A DNA stretch of 44,007 nucleotides, taken from positions 1 to 44,007 of IMG/VR virus record IMGVR_UViG_3300030116_003639; one strand, given 5' to 3'. The translations under genes were made by a program, and so were the position numbers. Below, piece after piece: positions 34,651 to 43,166 of this stretch. Position 1 is the first letter of the stretch, and each line of letters starts with the position of its first letter. Source of the stretch: a virus. The notes beneath the pieces are model-generated. The model was not told where the DNA came from. It saw nothing but the letters and a program-made list of their open reading frames with translations, and did no database searches.

Positions 34651-35088
34651 TTACATTGCGTGAATAAGGTCTTTTGGATCATCTATAGTTCCAAGTACCT
34701 CATCATCGTTTAACATTCTTATCTCACCACCTTCAATCTCCATACGTGATCCTGCATATCTTGCAAAGATCACCCAATCTTTTGGTTTGCACCACGGACC
34801 TGTTGGATATCTATCTTCGTCTTTGTAACAAAGTGGTCCCATCTTCAAGACATAACCAACTTGTACAGCTGCTCTTGCTCTATCTAATGTTTCTTGTGCA
34901 ATAATAATTCCGCCTTCGCTCTTCTCTTTCACTCTAAAAGGCATAACTAATAATCTCCAACCTGTAGGGTTAGGTAATTTTTCTAAATTTGTTTTTGTGG
35001 GTTCTTTTTCTGCTTCGTGTTGTGCAATCTTTTTTGCATCGTCCTCAGCGTTATATTTATTTTCTAATGCGTGTGACGTTTGTGTCAT
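34651..35088 (-). CDS. Phage GroES-type co-chaperonin
   Basis: 145 aa. After a ~40-aa charged N-terminal extension, the GroES fold is recognisable: PTGWRLLVMPF (41-51), a mobile loop EKSEGGIIIAQ (55-65) with the hydrophobic III where GroES has IVL, a VGYVLKMGP strand (77-85), GPWCKPKDWVIFARYAGSRM (97-116), and NDDEVLGTI near the C-end. The mobile loop docks on host GroEL. T4 gp31 does this so that its capsid protein fits the cage. Lying in the head module, this one likely serves the same job. Shine-Dalgarno AAAGGAG precedes ATG 35088; it overlaps the 78-aa gene by 32 nt. Confidence 0.85.
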   Translation of the reverse strand: MTQTSHALENKYNAEDDAKKIAQHEAEKEPTKTNLEKLPNPTGWRLLVMPFRVKEKSEGGIIIAQETLDRARAAVQVGYVLKMGPLCYKDEDRYPTGPWCKPKDWVIFARYAGSRMEIEGGEIRMLNDDEVLGTIDDPKDLIHAM

Positions 35089-35293
35089 GTGGTTCTGGCT
35101 CCTTTGGTTCTAGCAGGTTAGAGAGTTCCTGATTTATTAAGTCGATTCCATGAATCTTACCTATTATATACTTATAATCTTCCATGCTGTCAATCCCGCC
35201 GTTTGCTAGAGCTTGTACTAGATCGTCCATCTGAGTCTGCATGCTCTTTTTTAGTCGGTATATGACGCTTATTGGGTCTGTAGCTTCTGACAT
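35057..35293 (-). CDS. Small helical protein overlapping GroES
   Basis: 78 aa, starting MSEATDPISVIYRLKKSMQT, two or three helices (about 5-30 and 38-62) and a disordered tail. It ends 32 nt inside the GroES frame. An AGGAG lies about 15 nt upstream of its ATG. Similar small helical proteins near portal/scaffold genes are common in marine phages. Function unknown. Confidence 0.65.
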   Translation of the reverse strand: MSEATDPISVIYRLKKSMQTQMDDLVQALANGGIDSMEDYKYIIGKIHGIDLINQELSNLLEPKEPEPHDTNVTRIRK

Positions 35294-35366
35294 ATTTTTT
35301 ATCTTTGTCTCCTAGTCTTTCCCAGAATTCATCAAGTGGATTCTTGGGTTTATCTTCTTCCCCCAT
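35190..35366 (-). CDS. Small charged ORF in the overlapping micro-gene nest
   Basis: 58 aa from ATG 35366 (a TTG at 35378 is in frame but the GGGGG Shine-Dalgarno fits the ATG). Begins MGEEDKPKNPLDEFWERLGD and turns into a Lys/Arg/Ser-rich tail. It covers the 100-nt gap between the holin-like gene and the 78-aa gene, then overlaps the latter by 104 nt in another frame. Likely translated, but the C-terminal part may be incidental. Confidence 0.45.
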   Translation of the reverse strand: MGEEDKPKNPLDEFWERLGDKDKKYVRSYRPNKRHIPTKKEHADSDGRSSTSSSKRRD

Positions 35367-35395
35367 TTTTTCCCCCAATGTAAGATTAAGTCAAT

Positions 35396-35773
35396 CTATT
35401 TTTTCTTGAAAATATCTACGCCCTTCAAACCGTATATACTCGCAACGACCCCGACGAATAGGGTCTGGTACCAGAAAGGGAGATTATTAAACTGCTCAAA
35501 GAACATGTGCAGTTTAGCTTGAATGTCTGGATCTTCACTAAAGACACTCCATATCAACAATATCACGGGCGCACTTACGAGCAAAAGCACGAACTCGTCT
35601 TTCCATCCCTTGTCGTTTGACTGTCTTACGGCTGCCTGATACTCGATTTCACCATTAGCCATTTTCTGTGCGTGCAACATTGCAGCATCTGACTCGAGCA
35701 TTTTGCGCTGCTGTCTGTTTTTCATAATGTGGGTGCCAGCGCCGATTGCTAGTTTGACTACGTCAAGTATCAT
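35396..35773 (-). CDS. Holin-like membrane protein
   Basis: 125 aa. An amphipathic N-terminal helix and a charged coil (about 20-58) precede two membrane segments (FVLLLVSAPVILLIWSVF at 61-78; TLFVGVVASIYGLKGV at about 104-119) and a KKK tail. This matches small phage holins that make the inner-membrane lesion for the endolysin. It sits far (about 29 kb) from the endolysin, in the head region, so timing by late expression is possible. It could be another membrane protein. Confidence 0.65.
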   Translation of the reverse strand: MILDVVKLAIGAGTHIMKNRQQRKMLESDAAMLHAQKMANGEIEYQAAVRQSNDKGWKDEFVLLLVSAPVILLIWSVFSEDPDIQAKLHMFFEQFNNLPFWYQTLFVGVVASIYGLKGVDIFKKK

Positions 35774-35777
35774 GTGA

Positions 35778-35891
35778 TTATGTGATTATTCCTATTATAA
35801 TTATAACGATAACAGCGGCACCGATGACTTTAGTTTTCCAACCCATCTCAGACCACTTGTCTATAATTTTTTCTCTTAAGTCTTGGATCAT
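35778..35891 (-). CDS. 37-aa single-pass membrane protein
   Basis: ATG 35891 to TAA 35778. N-terminal charged helix MIQDLREKIIDKWSEMGWKT, then an all-hydrophobic segment (about 22-37, VIGAAVIVIIIIGIIT) that would cross the membrane. It has a very good GGAGG, and its ATG overlaps the stop of the DUF6496-like gene (ATGA). It is placed just before the holin-like gene, so it may be a holin regulator or antiholin-like partner. Function inferred. Confidence 0.75.
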   Translation of the reverse strand: MIQDLREKIIDKWSEMGWKTKVIGAAVIVIIIIGIIT

Positions 35892-36052
35892 GTCGTCCTC
35901 CTCTTTTTTTTCTTCTTAGAAACACCCGCTTCGCTGAGCGCGATAGCGATTGCTTGCTTTTTGTTTACCACTTTTTTCTTAGATTTACCAGATTTAAGTT
36001 TACCAGACTTAAACTCTCTCATCACTTTGCTGATTTTCTTTTCTTTTTTCAT
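35888..36052 (-). CDS. 54-aa Lys-rich protein, DUF6496-like
   Basis: ATG 36052 to TGA 35888. It begins MKKEKKISKVMREFKSGKLK and contains KKQAIAIALSEAG (about 31-43), the pattern of the small DUF6496 phage family. The gene overlaps the end of the 859-aa Hint-domain gene by 44 nt and the start of the 37-aa gene by 4 nt. Very basic, so likely DNA- or RNA-contacting. The function of the family is unknown. Confidence 0.75.
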   Translation of the reverse strand: MKKEKKISKVMREFKSGKLKSGKSKKKVVNKKQAIAIALSEAGVSKKKKKRRTT

Positions 36053-38588
36053 GTAATTTTTTATTTAAGTCTTGTCTTACTTTTTCAAAATAAGGTTCCC
36101 AATCTTCATCTGTGCCTGATTCAAAGTCACCAAACTCTATGCCTTTAACCCACATTCTTTGTTTAGATGTTTTCATAGAATAAACAGGTTCAAACATATC
36201 TGTTTTAATTCCATGCTTACTGTCTTCAACAGCAATTAATTGATTGTCTTCCACAACCCAGTGAGTTCCAGAAACTTTTACTCCTTTGTAATCCCAAATA
36301 TCGACTGGCAGTCCTTGTAGAACAAACTCAACTGTACCACCTCTTGTTTCCATTCCAGGAGTAATAGTTGTAATTTCTTTTGTAGTGCCGTCAGCCATCT
36401 CAACCATAGTACCTTTAACAAAACATCTAGACTGACCTTGTTTTCCGCCATGATCTGCTCCACCACCATGGTAACCTCCGCCACCACCACTATTTTTATT
36501 CTTATCCTTATCCTTATTCTTATTCTTATTTTTATTCGCATTCATTGCAGCGTTGACTTGAGATTGAGTAGCTGTGCTCATTGAGCTGTGAGGAGACTGA
36601 GCTCCCCCTGTATATCCTGATACTGTTCCGCCACTAAATGTTCCTGTGCCACTAGGTTTATTATCTCCACTTCCAGTTCCACCACTATATTGATTAGCTG
36701 CATATGTTTCTTTTAAAGTTTGTGCTTCCTCTTCTGCTGCTGCTTCTTCTGCTGCTTTTTGAGCTGCGGCTGCTTCTCTCTCTTCTTTTTCTTTTTTCTG
36801 TCGCTCTATAACTTCTTGTGCTGTTTTTTGATTAAATTCTGCTATTTCATCGTCAATTTCTTTTTGTTTCTGATCAAAACCAAATAAACCACCAAGTAAA
36901 TTAAGTCCTGCAAACAATGGAGAAGCTATTGGCACTTCATCTCCAGGCACTACTCCGGTTCTAAGGTATGGATTAACATTGTCGTATACCAGTTTGCCAT
37001 CTACAAATTTCATAGTAGTTTGGTTAGCTGGATTTGAAAAACTAAGTGGGTTATCTTGTGGTCTAAACCCTTCCATTCTATCTTCTGGTCCTTTGCTTCC
37101 TAGAGGTTTTATATTTTCTGGACCAAGAGATCCAAAACCTTCTGGCGGCATAGGACCTGTCGCACCAGAATTATTCGCGTCTGGATCAAGAATAGGTTGA
37201 ATTGCAGGCGGTACTATTGTTGGAACATTAAAGTTTTGGTTATAGTATTGCGCTGCATAATTAGGAGCCATAAAAGGTGTGAAAGGCAAACCTCCAGCTT
37301 GTAATCCAACACGACCGCCGTATGCCATTTCACCTTCCATTTCCATTCCTGCAAAAGGATCAGTTGGATCGTTCATATATTGAGGAAACTTATCTTCTAT
37401 AATATCCATTATCTGTTCAGGAGCTACGTCAGAAAATTGTTCAGTCATTTGTTTAAAAGCTTCCATACCAGTCGGGTTTAAATCGTCCATGTATCTTCCT
37501 TTTAAATCGTATACCTCTTCACTTATCGGTCCACTACCATCATAGAAAGACTTATCAGAATAACCTTGTACTCCTTCTTCATTAGTTCCATCAGCATAAT
37601 AAACACGACCACCTGTATTCATGTCATCTCTCATAACACCAGCACGTTTCATTACTTCCATTTGCTGTTCTGGTGACATCATTTCAAATTCTATAAGTTC
37701 TCTTTCAGTTAACCCTTCAGCAAAACGTTCTATTACATCTTTAAAACCCATGCCTCCGTCCATAAAGCCTATACGACCACCGTCTGCTTTTGTATTAGAC
37801 CCTACTTCAAAGTCTTCATCTCCTCTAATCATATCCATAAAATTACCAGCACTTTCACCAACAGCATCTTCAAAGTTACCTACATAATCCTGTTCTATAT
37901 ACCCTTTATCTGCAAGGTACCCACTCCCTGCTTTAGCCCCCATATAAGCAAGATCACCAAGCAAAATAGCTATACCTAAGGGACCAGTTCCCATCAAAGC
38001 AGCTCTCATTGCTATTTTCTTTGCTAATTGTCCTTTAATACCTGGAGCGTTAAGAGCTTTTTTAATTGTATTTTTTACAGATTCTCCGCCTCTAATTTTA
38101 CCTTGAGCAGAATCAACCAGATCTAAAGCTTGTCTAGCTCCTAAATATTGTGCTGCTGGTCCGCCTCCTAACATACCTCCTGCTGACATTATGTCTTCAC
38201 CAAGTTCAGATGCTTCTAATGCAGCTTGATCCTCTGGTGTGTATGTGTAGGCATCATCGGACGTCATGGCTTGTACTGCTGCTGCATTTGCGTTTAATTC
38301 TTTACTTAGCTGTGCTGCTTCTGCTTCTGCATTAGCTTGTTCAAAATAAGCATCTAAAGGATCTGCTTCTGGTTCATCGGGATTCAAGAGAGCTTTAAGA
38401 GCAGGAATTGTACTGTTTGTAAAATCATCTTTTAGTTCTGCTTTCTTTGCAGCTCTATCTGCTAAGTACTCATCCATTACAACTTTAGACTCGTCTCCAC
38501 CATACATCCAAGAAGTGCTACCTTGCCCAGGTCGCATAGCAAACGTAGGCATAACTCCTTTTCCAAATGTACTAGTGTAGTCAACCAT
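36009..38588 (-). CDS. GGR(V/I)G-motif virion protein with C-terminal Hint (intein-like) domain
   Basis: 859 aa. The N-terminal third is Ala/Asp/Glu-rich helix with a hydrophobic segment (about 195-225). GGRI/GGRV motifs lie at nucleotides 37770-37781, 37602-37613 and 37308-37319. A Pro-rich region, a Lys/Ala/Glu coil (about 590-645), and a low-complexity NKNKNKNKDKDKNKN linker (about 683-698) follow. From Cys722 comes a Hint domain: CFVKGTMVEMADGTTKEI and VSGTHWVV (His776). There is no C-terminal HN or extein, so it is like a hedgehog/BIL-type self-processing end. Cleavage would release the upstream part. It lies upstream of portal; probable virion or ejection role, inferred. Confidence 0.75.
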   Translation of the reverse strand: MVDYTSTFGKGVMPTFAMRPGQGSTSWMYGGDESKVVMDEYLADRAAKKAELKDDFTNSTIPALKALLNPDEPEADPLDAYFEQANAEAEAAQLSKELNANAAAVQAMTSDDAYTYTPEDQAALEASELGEDIMSAGGMLGGGPAAQYLGARQALDLVDSAQGKIRGGESVKNTIKKALNAPGIKGQLAKKIAMRAALMGTGPLGIAILLGDLAYMGAKAGSGYLADKGYIEQDYVGNFEDAVGESAGNFMDMIRGDEDFEVGSNTKADGGRIGFMDGGMGFKDVIERFAEGLTERELIEFEMMSPEQQMEVMKRAGVMRDDMNTGGRVYYADGTNEEGVQGYSDKSFYDGSGPISEEVYDLKGRYMDDLNPTGMEAFKQMTEQFSDVAPEQIMDIIEDKFPQYMNDPTDPFAGMEMEGEMAYGGRVGLQAGGLPFTPFMAPNYAAQYYNQNFNVPTIVPPAIQPILDPDANNSGATGPMPPEGFGSLGPENIKPLGSKGPEDRMEGFRPQDNPLSFSNPANQTTMKFVDGKLVYDNVNPYLRTGVVPGDEVPIASPLFAGLNLLGGLFGFDQKQKEIDDEIAEFNQKTAQEVIERQKKEKEEREAAAAQKAAEEAAAEEEAQTLKETYAANQYSGGTGSGDNKPSGTGTFSGGTVSGYTGGAQSPHSSMSTATQSQVNAAMNANKNKNKNKDKDKNKNSGGGGGYHGGGADHGGKQGQSRCFVKGTMVEMADGTTKEITTITPGMETRGGTVEFVLQGLPVDIWDYKGVKVSGTHWVVEDNQLIAVEDSKHGIKTDMFEPVYSMKTSKQRMWVKGIEFGDFESGTDEDWEPYFEKVRQDLNKKLHEKRKENQQSDERV
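36490..36540 (-). repeat. Hexanucleotide low-complexity repeat (Asn-Lys/Asp-Lys linker)
   Basis: Runs of a 6-nt unit (TTATTC / TTATCC on the plus strand) encode NK and DK pairs between the virion part and the Hint domain. It looks like a replication-slippage microsatellite that sets linker length. Confidence 0.8.
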
Positions 38589-41089
38589 TAATCACTCCTC
38601 TTTTCTAAGATACTTGCTTTCATCTCTTTTATACCGTCTTTTGCCAAAGATACTGAAGCTCTTAGTTTTTGGTGCTGATCATTTTGCTCCATTTTATCTT
38701 CAGCTATCTCTTTAGCTTGTAACATTTTAGATCTCTCTAAGTTTAACTTATCTTCTGCCTCACTTTGTCTAGCTTGTTCTTGTGCTGCTTTGATGTCAAG
38801 TTCTCTGTCTTTTAATTTTAATAACGGATCACCTTCTATCTGATTAAGTGTTTCTTTTTCAGCTTTTGCATAATCTTCCATAAACTCAGAAATTAATGTT
38901 GCTTTACGTGCCTCAATAGCCACTTGTAACTCTGCTTGTTGCTGTTGAAACTGCTGAATTTGCGGATTTTGCTGCATCATTTGCGGATTTTGCTGCATTT
39001 GTTGGATGATTGGTGCCATTTGCTGTGATAATTGCTGCATACGCTGAATTTCTTGCTGATATTCCATCTCAACGTGCTCTCCAGCCATCAAAACTATGTG
39101 TTCCATGCAATTTTGCTGTAAAATTCCTAACGCTTGAGGATTATTTCTGCAAATAGTCGTACCCATAAACAATAAATGCGATTTCATGTGCGCTTGGTGA
39201 TCTTGTTTTGGAAATGCTTGTATCTTTTTACCATTTAACGCCAAAACATTCTCTGTACCAGGGTCCATTGCTTGTGGTTGTGGCGGTGGTGGTAGTACCA
39301 TATCGATATCTTTTACACCTAACGCTTCATACATGTGTCTGTATGCATGATAAATATTGTGCATAGCAGGATTTGACATTGCAATTTGTAATTCACTTTG
39401 TGCAATAGCAATTCTTTGTGTCTGTGAAAAAATATTTGGATCAGCAACTGGAACGATGTCTACTTTTTGATCAAAGTCTGCTTTAAATATTTCATTCTGA
39501 CCACCAACAACATCATATGGATAAATAGATGGTAGATAAGTTACAAAACATCTTTCTAAAAGCATAAACTCGCATTTCATTGCTGCATAAATTCTTTTGT
39601 GTATTGCTGACATAACCCGCGATCCGCGCTCCAAGAGCGCAACTGTAGTACCAACAGCTGCTGACTGATTACCGTCACCAACTTGTAGGTCTGCTATACT
39701 CGCGAATCGTTGACCAGCGCTTACTACAACACCCATCAACTGTAATAACGTGCCATCAGGACCTTTGAAAGGTAATGGCATAAATGCATCTTTAAGGTTT
39801 CCACCAGGTGCATCAACGTCACGGAACTCGCCCGGCTGCAACGGTTGAGCTTCGTCTCTGACCCTGATGCCTCGCATCTTGAATCCGGCCGGTAAATTTG
39901 ACAAGGTGCCGGCGTCTAAAAGTTGTCTTAGTGCTGCTGTTGCAGTTCTGGACAATCCGCCGATCATGTGAATTAAGCCGAACCCGTAAAATCCGAGTCC
40001 TGGTAGAAATTTAAAGTGGACGAAATAATCTTTACGTTTTTTGGTCTGGTCTTGTTCATCCCAGTTCCTTTTTACGCTTAAGACTTCTCCTGAACCTTCG
40101 TCCAAGGTTACTATGTAAGGAAACTTGACTCCTGTAGACTCATTTGTTTTTGGATCTATGTCCTCAAATCCTTCTATTTCTAAATGGACATGAGCCTCAA
40201 GGATTGTAAATGTTTCGTTCTTATCTGGATCAACACCAGATAGTTCATCTTTTTTATCTGAGACAGCGTCTGGATTAACAGATCCACTTTCTCCTAAATC
40301 AATATCTCTATATACACCTGCTAGTTGTTGCATGATGACATCATTTTTAGTCATCTGTATTTTGTGAATAATGCACTCTGTATCGTCTAATGACGTTGCA
40401 GTATAAGGAACATATAAATCTTCTGCTGGTACAAACTTAGATACACATCTTGCAAGAACTGCATCGTAATAAACTTTTTTAAATGTAGAACCAGACAACG
40501 GTAAATTAAATAACATTTGATCAAACTCAGGTTCATACTCTTTCATGTTTATCATTAGCTGATAGTTCATGAACTCTCTTACACGTTTTGACTGCTTTTG
40601 TTTCTCCGGTGTTTCTAATCCTATAATCTGTGTTCTAACAGGACCACCTGCAGGCATAAGTTCTTTGTAAGCTAGTGCTTGAAACTGTGTTACTGCTTCT
40701 GCAAGAACTGGGTGGGTAGCCCCACTTGATCCTTGGAAAGGCTCAGTTCTGTCTTCGTACTTAAATCCAAGTAAGTCTAATCCGTTTACGTAAGTTTGTT
40801 CCCAATCACTTCTAGCTGACTTGCAGTCTTCGTATTGTTCCATAACTTCGTTTGATATTTCATTAAGAACATTTTCGTCTAAGACTTCTGCTATGTTTTC
40901 TTGGTGACCAGCCATAGGTTGTTCCTGTTGTGGTTCACCAAAATTTATAACAGCACCACCATCTTCAAACATCTCTACGTTAGAAGGTTGTGGGTCTTCT
41001 GCTTCTAGTTCTACTTCCTCATCATAAACGGTAGTTGGATCTTTTAATTCATCCACTCCTTGATCAGGTATATTTTTATCTATCGCCAT
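38588..41089 (-). CDS. Portal protein (P22-type, large)
   Basis: 833 aa. It follows terminase and a 691-aa gene as expected for a portal. Recognisable segments are SSGATHPVLAEAVTQFQALA (about 120-139), a long alpha/beta core with GLGFYGFGLIHMIGGLSRTA (about 365-384), and a C-terminal helical barrel with Gln-rich repeats and a coiled coil (about 670-830). The N-terminus has an EDGGAV segment akin to the GGRV motif. Portals form the 12-mer ring through which DNA enters. Strong AAGGAG before ATG 41089. A 21-bp tandem repeat lies in the Gln-rich part (38959-39000). Confidence 0.85.
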   Translation of the reverse strand: MAIDKNIPDQGVDELKDPTTVYDEEVELEAEDPQPSNVEMFEDGGAVINFGEPQQEQPMAGHQENIAEVLDENVLNEISNEVMEQYEDCKSARSDWEQTYVNGLDLLGFKYEDRTEPFQGSSGATHPVLAEAVTQFQALAYKELMPAGGPVRTQIIGLETPEKQKQSKRVREFMNYQLMINMKEYEPEFDQMLFNLPLSGSTFKKVYYDAVLARCVSKFVPAEDLYVPYTATSLDDTECIIHKIQMTKNDVIMQQLAGVYRDIDLGESGSVNPDAVSDKKDELSGVDPDKNETFTILEAHVHLEIEGFEDIDPKTNESTGVKFPYIVTLDEGSGEVLSVKRNWDEQDQTKKRKDYFVHFKFLPGLGFYGFGLIHMIGGLSRTATAALRQLLDAGTLSNLPAGFKMRGIRVRDEAQPLQPGEFRDVDAPGGNLKDAFMPLPFKGPDGTLLQLMGVVVSAGQRFASIADLQVGDGNQSAAVGTTVALLERGSRVMSAIHKRIYAAMKCEFMLLERCFVTYLPSIYPYDVVGGQNEIFKADFDQKVDIVPVADPNIFSQTQRIAIAQSELQIAMSNPAMHNIYHAYRHMYEALGVKDIDMVLPPPPQPQAMDPGTENVLALNGKKIQAFPKQDHQAHMKSHLLFMGTTICRNNPQALGILQQNCMEHIVLMAGEHVEMEYQQEIQRMQQLSQQMAPIIQQMQQNPQMMQQNPQIQQFQQQQAELQVAIEARKATLISEFMEDYAKAEKETLNQIEGDPLLKLKDRELDIKAAQEQARQSEAEDKLNLERSKMLQAKEIAEDKMEQNDQHQKLRASVSLAKDGIKEMKASILEKRSD
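38959..39000. repeat. Two tandem 21-bp repeats in the portal Gln-rich barrel
   Basis: TTTGCGGATTTTGCTGCATC is repeated head to tail (copies about 38959-38979 and 38980-39000), encoding QQNPQMMQQNPQ-type residues. Likely slippage product. Confidence 0.75.
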
Positions 41090-41090
41090 G

Positions 41091-43166
41091 TTATCTCCTT
41101 GTTCCGAATAAATTTCCTACACCAAAGCCTGACATACCACCTAATACTTGATTGCCAAACATATTATTACCGTACGGGTTAACTCCATTATTATTATCGT
41201 TTCTTAATTGTTGTAATATTTGTCCTTGTCCTTGGGATAGCCCTCTTCCTAAACTCTCTAGTTTTTGATCTAAGCCCACACCAACTTGTTGAAAATCGTC
41301 CATACCAGCATATGTATCTGCTAGTCCTTGTTGAGCTTGCATTTCTTGCATTCTATAGTTTTGCATTTGTTCGTTTTGTCTTAACTGAAACTCTTGATTT
41401 TGTTTTCTTGCTTCTGCAAAAAAGGGATTGCTCGCCAGCTGACTTATTCGATCTTGAAAAGGTGACATCTGTTGATTAATTCCATACAAGTCTTCGTTAG
41501 TCATTGCATTTCGTTGCGCTACTGTAGATTCTGGAGCTGCAAGAGTATTAACAATACCACCTGATGCAAAACCTGACTCACTGCCGTGAAGTCTATAGAC
41601 CATTCTAATGTACATGTCTGTACCTTCTGGATCTATCTCCATCAGTTTTTGTAACTTAGCATCATCATACAAAATGTGTGCTCTAAACTTCTCGTAATCT
41701 ATTTCTTGGAGCATTCCTGTTTGCATTAAACCTTTATAACGAGGTGAATCCAAAACCATTTGTTCTATTTCTGCATACTGATCTAAATCTAAACCTGGCT
41801 CTGATCTAGACATCCTTCTCATCTGTTGTAGGTCTGCAACAACATCTGGTTTGTGTCCAGTGTCAAAAGGTTTTCTTGGAAACATTGATTCTTCGTCTGC
41901 GCCTACAAGTCTTCTTATTAAATTGGCAATGCCTCCACCTTTTAATCCTACTCTTCCACCGCTTGCATTAGGTTCTCTTAGTTTGTTGTACGCATCTATA
42001 AATTTTTGAATTGCTTCTCTTGGAGGAACGCCATCTTGTAAGTCTTTTACAAGATCATCTAACATCATTTCTTTTTGTCTCATTCCTCTTACAGCAAAAT
42101 CAGCTTCAGCTACATAATTCTCTGATTGTCTTTTCATAGACTCCATGTCATCCATCATTTTTCTAATCTCATCATCAAGTTTGCTGGTACTCATAATACC
42201 TTCTCCTTTGACAGGCCCTCTAGCAAAACCTTCTCTCATGTGTCTTGCAAAAACTGGGTTTGACATTCTTGAAACACTTCTAGGTAAACCAAGATCTATC
42301 ATGTTTTGGAACATCTCATTATCGACTTGAGATTCACCCATTATGTACTCCCTAAACCTTGGATCTCTGTCCATCAAACTTGTTCTAGCTACTCTCATGT
42401 CTAATTCATTATCAGGAACTAAATTTCTCATGGATATGTTGCCGGCAGGAGTTTTAGGTTGCATCATTGATCCAATACCTTTGTCACCTCCTATACCTAA
42501 AAGTTTTAACAGGTATCTAATAAAACCACCCTTTGCTGCGCCTACGCGTCCACCAAGTCTATAGTTTTCTGGAAATGGGTTTTGGTAATAAATCCATTTT
42601 TCTGGATCTACTTCGTTCTTTAAAAATTCTGCGTATGTGCCTTCATAATTTTCTCTTAAATATCTTCTAAGTAATTCTACTTCACCTGGAGCTTCTTTCA
42701 TCATTCGCTCTATATTAGCTTTTATAATTCCTTCTCTACCAGGAAAGTTTCCGTATGGTGCGCCTTCTAATTGTAAAGATTGATTGGCCGCGCTCCGCGC
42801 TAATTGTGCCGGTTCTATATTTGTAACGTTGTTCGCGCCGCCCGGACCAAACACATCATCTGAAAATTTATACATTGCATTTGTGTGTCTTAAAATCTGT
42901 TGGTCATCACCCATAGCTATTGCTTTTGCAACTAAGTCTTCTAATCTTTCTTTTGCAGCTGTAGGAAAAGTTTCATTGATCTGCATGTACTCTTTGACAT
43001 TGTTTGTAAAGTCATCGCTAATGTGGAAAGCGTCTCTTTTTGCAAACTGTGGATCCATACGAAGATCAACATTGCCATATTTCATTTTAGCAATCTGTTG
43101 AATTTTGTTCGAGTCAAGTCCAGCTTTGGTACTTGCTTTCAATAATGACATCACAAAATTACTCAT
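41091..43166 (-). CDS. GGRVG-motif protein upstream of portal, function unknown
   Basis: 691 aa. The start MSNFVMSLLKASTKAGLDSN is hydrophobic-helical; the middle is helical and acidic. GGRV copies lie at nucleotides 42543-42554 and 41949-41960, plus a GGIV at about residue 537, each next to a hydrophobic helix (FIRYLLKLLGIGG; IANLIRRLVG). The C-terminal 120 residues are Gln/Asn-rich. Its place between terminase and portal is unusual for ejection proteins, but the motif links it to the 487- and 859-aa genes. One-base overlap with terminase (TAATG). Confidence 0.65.
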   Translation of the reverse strand: MSNFVMSLLKASTKAGLDSNKIQQIAKMKYGNVDLRMDPQFAKRDAFHISDDFTNNVKEYMQINETFPTAAKERLEDLVAKAIAMGDDQQILRHTNAMYKFSDDVFGPGGANNVTNIEPAQLARSAANQSLQLEGAPYGNFPGREGIIKANIERMMKEAPGEVELLRRYLRENYEGTYAEFLKNEVDPEKWIYYQNPFPENYRLGGRVGAAKGGFIRYLLKLLGIGGDKGIGSMMQPKTPAGNISMRNLVPDNELDMRVARTSLMDRDPRFREYIMGESQVDNEMFQNMIDLGLPRSVSRMSNPVFARHMREGFARGPVKGEGIMSTSKLDDEIRKMMDDMESMKRQSENYVAEADFAVRGMRQKEMMLDDLVKDLQDGVPPREAIQKFIDAYNKLREPNASGGRVGLKGGGIANLIRRLVGADEESMFPRKPFDTGHKPDVVADLQQMRRMSRSEPGLDLDQYAEIEQMVLDSPRYKGLMQTGMLQEIDYEKFRAHILYDDAKLQKLMEIDPEGTDMYIRMVYRLHGSESGFASGGIVNTLAAPESTVAQRNAMTNEDLYGINQQMSPFQDRISQLASNPFFAEARKQNQEFQLRQNEQMQNYRMQEMQAQQGLADTYAGMDDFQQVGVGLDQKLESLGRGLSQGQGQILQQLRNDNNNGVNPYGNNMFGNQVLGGMSGFGVGNLFGTRR

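Noticed and set aside
36490-36540. Short regular repeat as a possible CRISPR or iteron array
   Set aside because: The unit is only 6 nt, has no spacers, and codes for the NK/DK linker in frame.
36278-36541. Minus-strand 87-aa frame with Ile/Arg repeats
   Set aside because: It is a frame shadow of the hexanucleotide linker of the Hint-domain gene, with a simple repeat peptide and no start signal.
38959-39000. Tandem repeat in portal as a recombination or origin site
   Set aside because: Only two copies, in frame, and encoding the usual Gln-rich portal barrel; slippage is the simpler explanation.
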